Source: Paragorgia papillata (lineage: Eukaryota; Cnidaria; Anthozoa; Scleralcyonacea; Coralliidae). From it: a stretch of DNA of 64,000 nucleotides. The notes beneath the pieces are model-generated. The model saw nothing but the letters and a program-made list of their open reading frames with translations, did not search any database and had not been told where the DNA came from. Each line of letters begins with the position of its first letter. Positions within the stretch are counted from its first letter, which is position 1. Below, piece by piece: positions 48,930 through 61,389 of the stretch. The stretch is taken from contig JAWNZC010000322.1 in assembly GCA_035771165.1 (NCBI GenBank), positions 2,360,501 to 2,424,500 on the forward strand. Direction: 5' to 3'. The position numbers were made by a program, and so were the translations under genes.

Positions 48930-49218
48930 CAACCTCGTTCCCAGGGCCTTTTTGAAATTAGGTGGACTCTGCATTTTTATTTGTTGACAGCTTTTCTTAA
49001 CATTAATCTTCAGGAAAAGTAATTATGCAAATTTTTTTGCCAGTAATAATCAAATAGCTTCAACGGAACCGCCAACGGGCCACTGAGACCGCCATTAAAA
49101 TGTACTCAGTCTCCCACGGGACCGCCATTACTCCGAATGATTTTACATACTAAATAAATTGCTAATTAATTCTTACACCCGCCCTCCTAATTTCAAAAAG
49201 GCCCTGGGAACGAGGTTG
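48930..49218. mobile_element. MITE with CAACCTCGTTCCCAGGG termini
   Basis: TIRs CAACCTCGTTCCCAGGGCC, extending through TTTTTGAAATTAGG, with exact complements. TAAAGAAC occurs at 48922-48929 and again two bases after the right end, probably an 8-bp target duplication. Confidence 0.7.
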
Positions 49219-49499
49219 CTTAAAGAACAACTCTATATCAGGAAAGAAATGGGCGGGGGAGAGGGGCAATTGTCCCCTTTGCCCTCCCCCCAGCTCCACG
49301 ACCCCTGTTTGGGAGACGTACGTTTTCCTTCGGATTCTGAGACTGACTCTTTTGATCAGCCGAGTAGCACTATATAAAGTCCTTCATGGCTTCACGGCTT
49401 CACCTGCTTGCCCACAAAAACTGTACATGTTTAATTACTAATTATTTTTTATTAAAAACAATGTTAAATATATCTATTCTTTAAAAACATTTAATTATA

Positions 49500-51510
49500 T
49501 TCTTGGTATGCGGGTGCTGTGTTAAACGAGCACTTCAGGGTAAGGTCGTCCCTGCCTTGCACAGACCACCTGGAACATCAGAAAGTAAGGGATTGCTTGT
49601 TGGGGTGAAGTACGGTGGGGACTTTGTGTGCCCTGGGCTGTTTCAGTAACCGTGAAGGCCCTTCAAGAACTCCGAAAATTCTGAATGGTATCTGGGAATA
49701 GAGGATATCCGCTGGGAAAGGGTATCCCCGAATGGTTAGGCTAGAACCAATAGCCCGGAAACGCAACTAGCATAGGTACGGTCCAATATACCGGTTGTAG
49801 TGGAGTGGCGACCCAACATAGAACTAGCTAAAACTGCAAAAAATCATGGTGGTACAACTCAGTAGGGGGCAGTTTCCAGCCTGGCACAAGAAGGACGCTC
49901 CCGGTCGACGACTACCTGGATTGTATCAAAGTCGTCAACCCCATTCCGACAAGCCTACACTCGCAAGTGTGACGCCGTTAAGATTAATGTGACTTCGAGG
50001 AATGGATTTAGGATAGGAACGTGGAACGTGACAAGTTTGAATGGAGATGCGGGGAAGATAGAGATTCTGGATGATAAGTTATTGAGAAACGGAGTGGACG
50101 TTGTGGGATTGACCGAGACCCATCTGCCTAAGAACGATGTATACCTAGATGGAAGACTGTGGAACTGAACTCGGGAGGAAAAGAGCGTAGGAAGGGAGTG
50201 GGACTCTGGATCAGTCCAAGATGGAAGAGTTCGCTGAAGGCGCTAACAGCTGTAAGCGAGAGGCTGGCTGTAGGAAATTAAAGCTGGTAATGAAGGGGTG
50301 TTGTATGTGTGTTGTTATATGTTATGCACCGACAAGCGATCAGGCTGAGGACCAGGTTGATTTCCTTGAAAGATTGAAGCTAATTGTTAAGGAGCACCAT
50401 CGCAAACAAGAACAACTCGTTATACTAGGTGACTTCAATGCGAAAATCGGCAGGCGAGAAGCTGGGGACTCCGAGCACATTGGCAATTTTGGCTTTGGGG
50501 AGAGAAACTTAGCAGGAGAGGTACTATTAGAAGAATGTGAAGTAATGGACGTAAGGGTAAACAACACGTTTTTCCAGAATAGAGAGGCGAGGAAGGTGAC
50601 GTGGATATCGTGTGATGGGAGAACGAGAAACATAATAGATTATGTGTTGACGGGCAACAGAGCATTGTTCGTAAAAAATTGTAGGGCATATCCGGGAATC
50701 GACCTAGAGTCGGACCATCACTTGGTTGTAGCTGATTGCGGAAGATAAAGGAGATAAGAAAAGGCAAGTCGACATTTGATAGGGACGTCCTGAGACCAGA
50801 GCAGGGTCAGCTGGTTTTCAGACGAAAGATAGAGGAATCCAAACTTGAAGGTCAGGATCTCATAGCATCCAATACCTGTGTCGGATTTTCAGTAAAGATG
50901 GTGAAGATACGAAAGAACTGAGACGGAGGTGCACAATGGTCAAGGCTGATTTGTGGAGGTTGTCGAAGCTAATGGGAAGCGGAAAAGTATCGAGAGACAC
51001 AAAGGATAGAATTTTTAATTGTATATGATTATCGAAGTTAATGTATGGGTGTGAGAGTTGGAGAATGAACGAGAAGGAGAAAAAGATGATCAATGCGGTG
51101 GAGTCATGCTATGCAAGGTTGAAAGCAAACGTGAAATGGACAGACATGCGGACAAATAAGTCGGTTTTTGAGGAGGTAGAAATGGAACAGAGTGATTTGC
51201 TGAAGAGCTAGTGATCCGAAGAAAGGCGACGTTTGTGGGACACATATCAAGGATGAACGATGATCGGCTGCTAAAGAGTATGGGAGATAAGAGATGGACA
51301 CCGAGAAGTTTAAAGGGGGCGAAGGCGAACGGAGGTGGACGCGGAGGTGACGAAGATGTTTGGACACTATAAGGCTGTGAAAGAGAGAGCGAGAGACAGA
51401 GAGAGATGGAGGGAAGACATCAGGAAGAGCGAGATGCCGGAACCTACGAGAATGGCATTAACAATGACGTTGCGGAGTCAACGGGGGAAACCCCAGGACT
51501 AAATTTAATT
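49500..51510 (+). mobile_element. Internally deleted RTE-like LINE
   Basis: A 5' UTR-like segment (49500-50010) is followed by an AP-endonuclease region (50014-50746) and, after a short junction near 50900-50960, by a C-terminal tail with YGCESWRMNEKEKKM, WTDMRTNKSVFEEVEME and FVGHISRMNDDRLL (51000-51300). The reverse-transcriptase core that normally separates them is absent. The end carries the typical ACGTTGCGGAGTCAACGGGG terminus. It could spread only by trans-mobilisation. Confidence 0.75.
50014..50746 (+). pseudogene. LINE apurinic endonuclease domain, frameshifted
   Basis: The first part in one frame gives GTWNVTSLNGDAGKIEIL and GLTETHLP (catalytic Glu), ending at a TGA at about 50166. 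The domain resumes in the frame 50221-50748 with ICYAPTS, ILGDFNAKIGR, NIIDYVL and SDHHLV, which are the AP-endonuclease motifs. Catalytic residues look intact but the frame is broken. Confidence 0.75.
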
Positions 51511-51567
51511 TTTTAATATTCACGCGTTTTTCAAGTCTAACATGTACACTTGCGTTCCCCTACTTAA

Positions 51568-52141
51568 AGTGGCTCCATACAGTTTCTAGAAAAATGGAAA
51601 ATACAAAGTTTGAGAGTCTAAAACACGTGAATAAACAATTCGAAAAAAGAATAAAACTAAATGTTATGCATAGTTAAACATTCTGACAATCAAAAACTGT
51701 TACCAAATAAATAGCAACGGTTGTTTCTATGGCAACAATGACGTCGTTTCAAAATGGCTGCCAATTACCCTTCAAACTAATTTAATTCGGAAAAAACTTT
51801 GGTGACCCCCCATTTTTTTATTAAAACTTTTCTTGAAGTATGAGTAATGAATGGTCCGATTTAAAAAAAATTCTGTACATCCAAATTTTTTAAAAATTAA
51901 CAAACATGATTTTTTCGAAAAAATATTATTCCTTCTACAGAATTTTTTAAAATCGGCCTATTGGGGTCACCAAAGTTTTTTTCGAATTAAATTAGTTTGA
52001 AAGGTAATTGGCGGCCATTTTGAAACGAATGTTTAACTATGCATAACATTTAGTTTTATTCTTTTTTCGAATTGTTTATGCACGTGTTTTGGACTCTCAA
52101 ACTTGTATTTTCCATTTTCCAAGAAACTGTATGGAGCCACC
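51568..52141. mobile_element. Fold-back MITE with TTAA target site (574 bp)
   Basis: Termini AGTGGCTCCATACAGTTTCT and AGAAACTGTATGGAGCCACC... with TTAA directly outside (51564-51567 and 52142-52145), as for piggyBac or Kolobok elements. The arms match over about 250 bp, including AATTCGAAAAAAGAATAAAA and ACTTTGGTGACCCC. Only the left arm carries an extra segment with ACGGTTGTTTCTATGGCAAC. Confidence 0.7.
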
Positions 52142-52149
52142 TTAAAATC

Positions 52150-53185
52150 CCTTTCGTGCTATATTACATGACGTTTTTAAATAAATTTTGTAATTATTCA
52201 ATATGGCGATTCTTCACAAGAGCAAGAGCTGATCACTCAGCTGATGGCCTTTTCATACTTTCAAGAATAGCAGATAAGCGCTATATAGTTGTGGGAAATG
52301 GACTATTACAATTTTAAGGTAAGTTAAAGCAGTTTTCTTTCGAATTAGATCTTGTCAAATTATAATGTCAATAGTATAAAATGACTGTCAAACACTCAAA
52401 AACTTAGGAGTGTTTATTAAATATAATTTAAATTTGCGCGCCATATAAAAGTCTGCTAACAAGTATGGTAGAAATTATAGAAGCAGACTTCCACTCTCAA
52501 AGTATTTTTCACACAAACATGACATGAAGTGGGCTGCAATATTCAAGGCTATTATTTAACTGGTCGTTTGCCCCCAGCCATCCTCAGTGGTCCTAAGTCC
52601 TAAATGTTCTATAGAAGTCATTTCACATTTTCACTATTGTAAAATTTGAATATAGAGTTTAAAAAATCCATTCTTTAAACTGTACAAATTAAAATTAATA
52701 TTCCTTTTGTAAAGTCACTCATTCCCAAGCTGAGTCTGAGATAGTGCCCAATTTTCCATGGATTTTTTCAGGCTGTTTAGAAGATATTTGGCCTCTTTGT
52801 TTGGATTCTGTCAAAATGGCACCCTTGGGCAATTCCACGGTAGAGTTGGCATTCAGTAAAAAAATTAATTTGTGAATTTTACAAAATGTTTTAGTGATTA
52901 TGGTAGAAAATAGACCTAAATAACATAAATTGAGCAGAATCCCAAAAAATATTGATTACTGTGAATTTTTAAGGGTCCGAGAGTAAAGGACATTTTTTGT
53001 AGTTTTGGAGTAGTAAGTATAAGAGATTATTTGAGACTGGAATAATGTTATGTATTAGGGCTACACAGGAGTTATATTCTTAATGCTAGCAACATTAGAC
53101 ATATATATGTAAGAAAAAGCGGTTTATTGGTCAGTAAATATTTTTGAACTTATAATTATTTAATTAAACTACGACATTCAAAATT
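52150..53185. other. AT-rich non-coding DNA, no gene
   Basis: No exon, fold-back or array recognised. Confidence 0.4.
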
Positions 53186-53188
53186 TCA

Positions 53189-54376
53189 TGTAACGTCCGT
53201 CACGAAATATTGCCAAAGTTTATTTCTGTTGCAAGGTAATACTCTGAATTAATGAAGTACAACTTATTTTGTTACTTTATGTATGAACAAGTATGAAAAA
53301 CTGATAAAACCCAAAAAAAGTTACACACGTGCACAACAATTAATCGTTAAATTATGTAACGTCCGTCACATGTAACGTCCGTCACATTCAAAAGTGGGTA
53401 GAGATGTCACTGATCAATACAACTTTTATTGCATTTAAAAAAGAAAATAGTATCACTGGTACTACATGACGTATATACCCCTAATAGCATTACTGCCGAC
53501 CAGTTTTGATGCTGTATTGGATAGGCATGCTGTCTGGAAAGATAGTAAATTTAAAATTATTTGTTGGAAGTAATGCCACTTCCACTCACTGCTGCTCAAA
53601 GACACACCAAGATATCTTATTCTTAGTATATATTTATATATAAGTTCTCTATAAACAATATTTGACAGTTACTTTGGCTTTTGCCACAGTTTTATAGTTG
53701 ATTATTAAAGTTGGCAATTTTGTAACGTCCATCACGTTTTTTTTGCAAGTAAATTTTTTTATTGATACGATAATTAATACGTTTTTTCACGTAAATTTGC
53801 AAGACAACATATATTTAAACATATACAGTAAACGTCTTTGTCCAGGATTGGTCAATGCTTGGGAACACTACAATTTCTTAAACATTAGATAACTGTAAGA
53901 CTAGAGGTATTCTGGAACTTGGCATTATATTTTTTATAATAGGCAAATTAGTTTTATATTATTATTGCAGTGGTCGATTTTGTAACGTCCGTCACGTAAC
54001 GTCCGTCACGGCATCTTTGGCCTCTGCTCCCCCCTGGAAAGGAGATTGACAGTAAATTACCTCCAATATATATTATTTGTTCTGTTGTTAAATGTTATGT
54101 CATAAACATTTTATCTGGTCTAGTAAAGTTTGAAGACAAAATTTATTACAAATTATGTGGTAAAAGTCTTTGTCCGTTTTGTGTAACGTCCGTCACGCAC
54201 ATTCAAATACCGATTGTAGCCGACTAGTGCAGATTTCAGTAAATTGGACTTTTTCATGAGATAGATATTGTAATTACTTATTATTGTAGAAAAAAAGTGT
54301 GGGCCAAGATATAATAGCTAAAGAGATATAAGATAATTTATTTCTAAAAAATCCTTTGAATGTAACGTCCGTCACG
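53189..54376 (+). repeat. Cluster of eight TGTAACGTCCGTCACG motifs
   Basis: Copies start at 53189, 53355, 53371, 53721 (one mismatch), 53981, 53996 (first base differs), 54182 and 54361, all in the same orientation. Two pairs are tandem at 15-16 bp; the others are 180-350 bp apart in otherwise unrelated AT-rich DNA. The reverse complement holds TGACGG and ACGTTAC, CREB-like half sites. No copy was noticed elsewhere in the window. Confidence 0.85.
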
Positions 54377-54807
54377 TGGAATTACCCCCTTTACTTTGAC
54401 GTATTGGAGAATGACTGTAACAAAAATATTGCTATGTTGGAAAATCCTAGTACTGTACTGTTGGAACAACTTACAAAAGAACAGTACGTTTATGTAAAAC
54501 CAAATGTTTTCAGGATATACACAATGAGAACTGCTCATATTGTATTTTCGTGGATTTACTAACAATTTTTAATAGGAATTGGTGTATTGAATCTGCTGTA
54601 CGTGTAACTTCAACTTATTTAAGAAAGTCTACAAAATTATTAACCCAATGTGTAATTCTACAATTTTGGACAGGAAAACTAATTTCAAGAGAGTGAGTTA
54701 CTAAAAAAGCTGATTTATAAGTCCATGCTGTTTGGTTTTTATTGATTGTTTTGGATCGTATTTTATGAATAATAAGAGAGTTGTTCAGTTGAAGATGTGC
54801 ACTTCTC

Positions 54808-55100
54808 AAACTCATTAATAACTCATGAGCTGAAAACAAAGGAAATCAGTACCGAGACGGTGGTTTGGATATCGGAGGAAGAAATTACATAAATTAAGCC
54901 AACTTTCACCTCAATTTTCTCTTAAAATACTGATCTGTTTGAGAAGCTATATCATACACTCGGAAGAGTGTTTCATCAGGATTCCAAACACCTCGAAATT
55001 TGTTAAAAAACCTCGGCTTCGCCTCGGTTTTCAACAAAAGTCTCGGTGTTTGGATATCCTGATGAAACACTCCTCCTCGTGTATGATATATTACATCCAA
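54808..55100. repeat. MITE of the CTCATTAATAATTCATGAG family
   Basis: Starts CTCAAACTCATTAATAACTC. The centre has TGATGAAACACTC-type inverted arms around CCTCGGCTTCGCCTCGG. Related to 10726-10938. Confidence 0.6.
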
Positions 55101-55863
55101 ACTCCTTATGCAAAGTTTACAAAATTGTGCATTAATCTGAAGATAGGTCACATAAGTTTTGAAAACAAAGAAAAGAGAAAGTTGGGTGTTTAATTAGAAG
55201 AGGTCAACGGTTTTTCCAAGCTATCGCCGATAGATTTTAAAGGGAAATAAGTAATTAAGAAAATTCACAAACTCCTTGAAAACGTTATACGCCAAAGTAA
55301 ATGTGAATTTTTTGTTGTAAGATAAGAGATACTGAGTCTGAATTTGTATGGCAAGTGTCAGTTCCAAATCGAAGGTATATTTTTGTATTCTATAACTAAA
55401 GCCAAATTAGTCTGATCATTTTGAGATCACAAAAATGAGATGACATTACAGCCAGATTTTCAACATTTTTGGTCATAAAATTGTAACTAAAATCATGAAA
55501 GGTTCATGTATTTTCAAAATAAATTATTAAAATTATGATTTAACGTTGTATTGGAGTAGATTTCACTGCGTATATGTCTCAAAAAGCTATATTTTAGATA
55601 TTTTCCTGCTTTTCAAAATGTTACGGTAAATTAATGATTATATTTGCATGGATGGCCACTTTTTTTTGTCCACCCCCTGTATATATACTATAATTATATA
55701 ATATATATATATATATACATATAACTCCATAACTCAATGGCACACGCCAAACCGTGAACCATTTCTTAGATATAACAAATATTATAGACTACCAGTACAT
55801 ATTCTTCTATAATTTTGCATGTATGTATGGTATATATCATACTTAGAACAAAAAGCATAAATT

Positions 55864-56139
55864 CAGTGGTGGATCAAGGGGAAGGCACTTTCTGCAAGTG
55901 CCAGGGGCCCCATGCTTTTGGGGTTCTTTTTAGGCCTTTTGGTTTTTTAAGGCCCTGTGTTTTTCAGGACCACACTGCATGTTTTGGGGAAGACATAACA
56001 TATGTAGCAGAGCACAGGGGCCCTGTGTTTTATCAATTTATTGTTAATTTTCTCTGATTTTTCTTGGGGGACGGGGGGCAGATGTGAGTCAGCTACTAAT
56101 GGTGCCAGGGGCCCTGCTCATGCTTGATCCATCCCCATG
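55864..56139. mobile_element. Possible hAT-like non-autonomous element
   Basis: Begins CAGTGGTGGATCAAGGGG and ends CTTGATCCATCCCCATG, imperfect inverted termini of hAT style. Internal GGGGCCCTG-type blocks recur. No clear target duplication was read. Confidence 0.4.
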
Positions 56140-56301
56140 TAAATTACAATAATTTAGCTAATACAGTACATCATTTACTGCAGCTGTAATGACCAAGTCA
56201 TGCATACACTGTAAACTATGATCTGCTGACCAGTACAGCATCTTAATGGTATATACTGTAGTTGAGGAGACTAAGGTGCTTCTGGTAGATGCCATCATGG
56301 A

Positions 56302-56790
<489 letters not shown>

Positions 56791-57087
56791 ATTGAGGATA
56801 AGGTTTTTCAAGAGAAAGGGGAAAGCTACTGTAATATTTCTTAACAAGCAGCTTTAGTTAAAAGTTTTCTTTGAGAGACAATTAATTAGCCTAAGGTTTA
56901 TTTAGGAGGCTAAGGTCTGTTGGCAAGGAGGCTAAGCTTTCCTGACAAAGAAGCGAATGTTTCTTGACAAGGGGGTGAAGGTTTGCTGAAGTGGAAGCTA
57001 TGATGTCTTCATTGGGACGCTAAACTCTAAAGTACAGTATTTCTGACGAAGAGGCTAACATTGCGTTTAATCCAGATGGGGAGATGA

Positions 57088-57275
57088 GATACAAATCGAA
57101 ATATAGTAAGGTTTGAGTACTGCCGAAGTTATTGAACGTAGTTTCTAACGTTTCAGGGCCTCTTTACGTTTCTCTCTGACGAAGGATCTTCGCTCGAAAC
57201 GTTAGAAACTACGTTCAATAATTTCGGCAGTACTCAAACCTTACCACATTTCGATTTGTATTTAAACACTGCCTA
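57088..57275. repeat. Hammerhead-like fold-back repeat (copy D)
   Basis: Arms CAAATCGAAATATAGTAAGG and CTTACCACATTTCGATTTG. On the + strand 57176-57203 reads CTGACGA-A-hairpin-GAAA-CGTT with intact core bases; the flanks offer AGA/TCT and ACGT/ACGT pairing as a possible stem I with an internal loop. The other arm has lost its core. Confidence 0.65.
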
Positions 57276-58437
57276 CGCTAAAGATTTTCTGACGAGGAGG
57301 TTAAGATTTTCTGACAAGGAGGCTAAAGATTTTCTGACAAGGAGGCTAAAGATTTTCTGACGAGGATGCTAAAGATTTTCTGACGAGGAGGCTAAAGATT
57401 TTCTGACGAGGATGCTAAGATTTTCTGACGAAGAGGCTAAGATTTTCTGACGAGGATGCTAAGATTTTCTGACGAGGATGCTAAGATTTTCTGACGAGGA
57501 GGCTAAGAATTTCTGACAAGGATGCTAAGGTTTCCTGACAAGGAGGCTAAGGTTTTCAGACAAGGAGGCTGAGATTTTCTGACGAGGAGGCTAAAGATTT
57601 TCTGACGAGGAGGCTAAGATTTTCTGACGAGGAGGCTAAGATTTCCTGACAAGGAGGCTAAGATTTTCTGACAAGTAGGCTAAGATTTTCTGACAAGGAG
57701 GCTAAGATTTTCTGATAAGGAGGCTGAGATTTTCTGACAAGGAGGCTAAGATTTTCTGACAAGGAGGCTGAGATTTTCTGACAAGGAGGCTGAGATTTTC
57801 TGACAAGGACTGGAGGCAAAGATTTCTGACGATGAGGCTGAAATTTTCTGACAAGGAGGCTAAGATTTTCTGATGAGGAGGCTAAGATTTTCTGACGAGG
57901 ATGCTAAGATTTTCTGACGAGGATGCTAAGATTTTCTGACGAGGAGGCTAAGAATTTCTGACGAGGACTCGAGGAGGCTCAGATTTTCTGACGAGGAGGC
58001 TAAGATTTTCTGACAAGGATGCTAAGGTTTCCTGACAAGGAGGCTAAGGTTTTCAGACAAGGAGGCTGAGATTTTGTGACGAGGAGGCTGAGATTTTCTG
58101 ATAAGGAGGCTAAGGTTTTCTGACGAGGAGGCTAAGATTTTCTGACAAGGAGGCTAAGATTTTCTGACAAGGAGGCTAAGATTTTCTGATTAGGAGGCTA
58201 AGATTTTCTGACAAGGAGGCTATTGTATTCCTGACAAGGAGGCTAAGGTATATTCCTGGCGAGGAGGCTATTGTATTCCTCATGAGGAGGTTATTGTATT
58301 CATGACGAGGAGGTATTGGCACAGTATTGCTGACGAGGAGGCTATTGTACAGTATTGTTGATGATGAGGCTATTGTATTGCTGGCGAGTAAGCTATTGTA
58401 TTGCTGACGAGGAGGCTATTGTACAGTATTGCTGATG

Positions 58438-58488
58438 ATGTAGTCTCCTTCGCAGACGTTCTCATAAGAAGGTCTGTGAAGGAGACTA
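58438..58488. repeat. Small hairpin inserted in the 22-bp array
   Basis: TAGTCTCCTTCGCAGAC / GTCTGTGAAGGAGACTA around GTTCTCATAAGAAG. It interrupts the array with ATGATG on both sides. Confidence 0.65.
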
Positions 58489-58699
58489 ATGATGACGAGG
58501 CCATTGTATTGCTGGCAAGTAAGCTATTGTATTGCTGGCGAGTAAGCTATTGTATTGCTGACGAGGAGGCTATTCTATTCCTCACGATGAGGTTATTGTA
58601 TTCATGACGAGGAGGCTATTGTATTGCTGACGAGGAGCTTATTCTATTCGTGACGAGGAAGTTATTGTATTCCTGATTTGGTGTTGTACAGGTATTGCT

Positions 58700-59340
58700 G
58701 GCATGCAAGGAAAGCAACTCATGGGTAACATGGTAACTGGCCTCTCCTAATATTGCGCCTGTATCTCAAAACATCTTTTTCGTGGTACAACCTTTTCAGT
58801 TTACAGTGCATTGGTTTCTCTGTCTTTCTGTAACCTCATGTAAAACCAGGTCAGTGTGCCTTGGTAATGGTTGATCAAGAACGAGATCGAGTGCAGAGGG
58901 TGCAACTCTTGAGCAATAATTACGAGTATTAATTAAAGCGCAGATTTAGCCATAGTTGATTAACCATGTACGATCATTGGCATACTGTAATCTCATTGAA
59001 TGAAGAATAATTAGTTCTGCAAATAACTTCTTTTTGGCTTCTCGAAGTTGTCTGTGCTCTTCTTATAATGTTGTAATCTTATAATGCGTGTTGCAGCCTT
59101 AGGATATAAATTATTGCTCTAAAGCGACTTGCAAGGGTGGCTTATTCTTTTTGGTGTGGTGTTTGATTACAGACCTGAGGAAAACATTATCGTCAACACC
59201 ACGCCTATATTGTTTAGTTAGACTTGCACGTTTCGATGAAGTGTCTAGATGTAGTTGATTACTGTTAAACCTTTTCAAGTCAAATTTTATAAGTTTTCAA
59301 GTCAAGTTTTACAAGTTTTACAGTATGTTACAATTACTTA
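58700..59340. other. Intergenic, no gene
   Basis: No exon or structured repeat recognised. Confidence 0.4.
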
Positions 59341-59344
59341 ACGA

Positions 59345-60362
59345 TTTACGGTATGTTATAATACGGAGGTCTTCTGACTGGTGCGGTTTTCATAGACCTC
59401 CGCAAAGCTTTCGACACAGTAGATCATAATGTCGTCGTCCGAAAGCTTAAACAAATTGGAATTGCAAACGCTGAATTGAACTGGTTTAAGAATCACCTGA
59501 ACAACCGTGCCCAGGTAGTCAAAATAGAGAACGAATCATCGCAAGTGTCTCATATCGCCAGAGTGCCGCAGGGATCAATTCTTTGCCCTTTGCTTTTTGT
59601 GCTTATCATTATCGATCTTCCAACACAGCTAGATACTTATGGGACATTAATGTATGCAGACGATACTGTCTTGTTCTATTCCAGCAAGGATGTGGAAAAG
59701 ATTGAGCTTGCTCTGATGAAGGATATTGACAAGATTAACATCTGGTTGGAAGACAATAGTCTCTTCCTAAATAAGAAGAAAACAGAGTGTGTGCTTTTTG
59801 GGACAGGAACCAGGTCAGCCATATCCTCGATCTTCTCAAACTTAGGCTGAACTCGGTGCAAAATTTCACTGATTATATCCAAGGAACTCCTATAACTCGA
59901 GTTTCAGGTTATAAGTATCTTGGAGTAACACTAGATGTACTGTAGCTCGGCCTTCGGCCTTGTTTTCTCGTGTTTGGATATCCCGGTGAAACACTCGCTC
60001 TCGTTGTTCAAATATTACGTCAAAAGATGCATTAGTTGTAAAACACCGCAATTTTCCCACGATTAACAAACTTGCTACATCTTCCTAAAGTGTGGACAGA
60101 ATCAGCAAAGAAATCTTTCTACTATTCCGGCTGTGTTATTTATAATCAACGTATAAAGTAATTGATTATTATTTAGTGATTTAAGATTAAGGGATACTTT
60201 TTTTACATTTTACTGTTTTATCCTAAATTAATACATAATTAACTATATATTGTAAATATAAGCTTGTATTTTTTAGTATAATTTTAGCAGGGCTTCTGTT
60301 GATAACAGTTTTTTATTTAAAACTGATATAATTACCCTGTATAAATAAAGGTTTATCTATCT
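59345..60362 (+). mobile_element. LINE fragment with reverse-transcriptase core, interrupted by a MITE
   Basis: RT motifs in order: FIDLRKAFDTVDH (motif A, about 59390), RVPQGSILCPLLF (motif B), YADDTVLF (catalytic motif C, about 59650), then LEDNSLFLNKKKTECVLFG. A stop at 59848-59850 and a frameshift precede GYKYLGVTLD at about 59910. From about 59940 a MITE piece (CTCGGCCTTCGGCCTTG) breaks it. It ends CCCTGTATAAATAAAGG plus a TATC tail, as in the LINE at 2003-2630. Confidence 0.8.
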
Positions 60363-60718
60363 ATCCAAACGCGGAGGGGAACTTTTATTAATTAAATGTA
60401 ACATAGAGATATAAAGAGTTATCGCACATATGAGCGGCCGATCTTTATTAGCACTATATGGCGAGGGAATAAATACTGTGTTTGGAAGTCGTAGAAAAAT
60501 TAAAGACAAATCATTTTATTTGAGGAAAAGCTCAATTATAGTCACTAGTGTCTGTTAACCTTTATAAAATATTGATGTTTGTAACTTCATTAACGGGAAA
60601 AAAAATTGAAGATTGACCTTGTTAGAGCCGTAAAATCCAGCAAGAAATTTATCGAAACGGGCAAGCGTTTTTTTATCACATATAAAGACACTCATTAAAC
60701 ATTGATTTGTTTTGTTTT

Positions 60719-60925
60719 TCTTTCAACTTGCTACCAGTTAGGTACATGCTGCGTTTTAGGGACGCAAGTATGAATTTTAAATGTTTGAAGGGTTTAGCTC
60801 CATCATACCTTACCAAGTAATTCAAAAAACATTTATTTAGATTTACTTTAAAAAACATTACTTTGGAACATTTAAGAAGAATGTAAACTACTGGGTCACC
60901 GGTAGTAATGTTAACCCTCATTAAA
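60719..60925 (+). mobile_element. LINE C-terminal fragment
   Basis: Frame around 60725-60820 reads YMLRFRDASMNFKCLKGLAP and ends at TAA after SYLTK; a related KNITLEHLRRM follows. Its 3' UTR is cut by the MITE at 60926 and resumes at about 61368 with TAAATAAAGTC and a TCTAA tail. Confidence 0.6.
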
Positions 60926-61356
60926 GGACATTGGCAACAAAAATTAAGTTTGTCTAATTTGAAAGAACTCATAAAATTGTAATAGAAGATCCTTTACAAT
61001 TTTTTCGTATCTTTCTTCGTTTTCAAGATATTTCAATTTGTTTGATATGTAAATGAGATGGTCTGTGACGTCAGGTGTGGGGTAAAATATTTTCACATGT
61101 AGCAAAACCAGTTATATCTCTAAGTTTGTTCAGCGAAATCATTTGAAACTGTGCACATAAAAACTCCTTACGACGCTGAACATTTCATGTTGGATATGTA
61201 AGTGATTTTGCTCTGTATAAAAACATTTTACCCCACTCCTGACGTCAGAGACCATCTCATTTACGTATCAAACAAATTGAAATATCTTGAAAACGCAGAA
61301 AGATACAATTTCACGAGTTCTTTCAAATGAAACAAACTTAATTTTTATTGCCAATA
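60926..61356. mobile_element. Fold-back MITE with 9-11-bp target duplication (431 bp)
   Basis: Starts GGACATTGGCAACAAAAATT and ends with the imperfect complement (ATTGCCAATA). CCCTCATTAAA flanks it at 60915-60925 and 61357-61367. Duplications of 9-11 bp suggest a Mutator-like mobiliser. The arms carry GACGTCAG and GGGGTAAAATATTTTCAC. It inserted into the LINE tail, so it is younger than that LINE. Confidence 0.75.
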
Positions 61357-61389
61357 CCCTCATTAAATAAAGTCTTCTAATCTAATCTA

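Larger units (their letters stand above)
56905..58670 (+). repeat. 22-bp minisatellite
   Basis: Unit GAGGAGGCTAAGATTTTCTG + AC, degenerate at both ends (TATTGTATTCCTGAC variants after 58200). It is interrupted by the fold-back repeat at 57088-57275 and a small hairpin at 58438-58488, both younger than the array. Confidence 0.9.

Noticed and set aside
54356..54562. 68-residue open frame ending FRIYTMRTAHIVFSWIY
   Set aside because: No family could be named, and it starts inside one of the eight 16-bp motifs; other copies of the motif are followed by stops. It is noted only as unexplained.
59476..59850. Active reverse transcriptase
   Set aside because: The catalytic YADD is present but the frame stops and shifts at about 59850, and a MITE interrupts the element.
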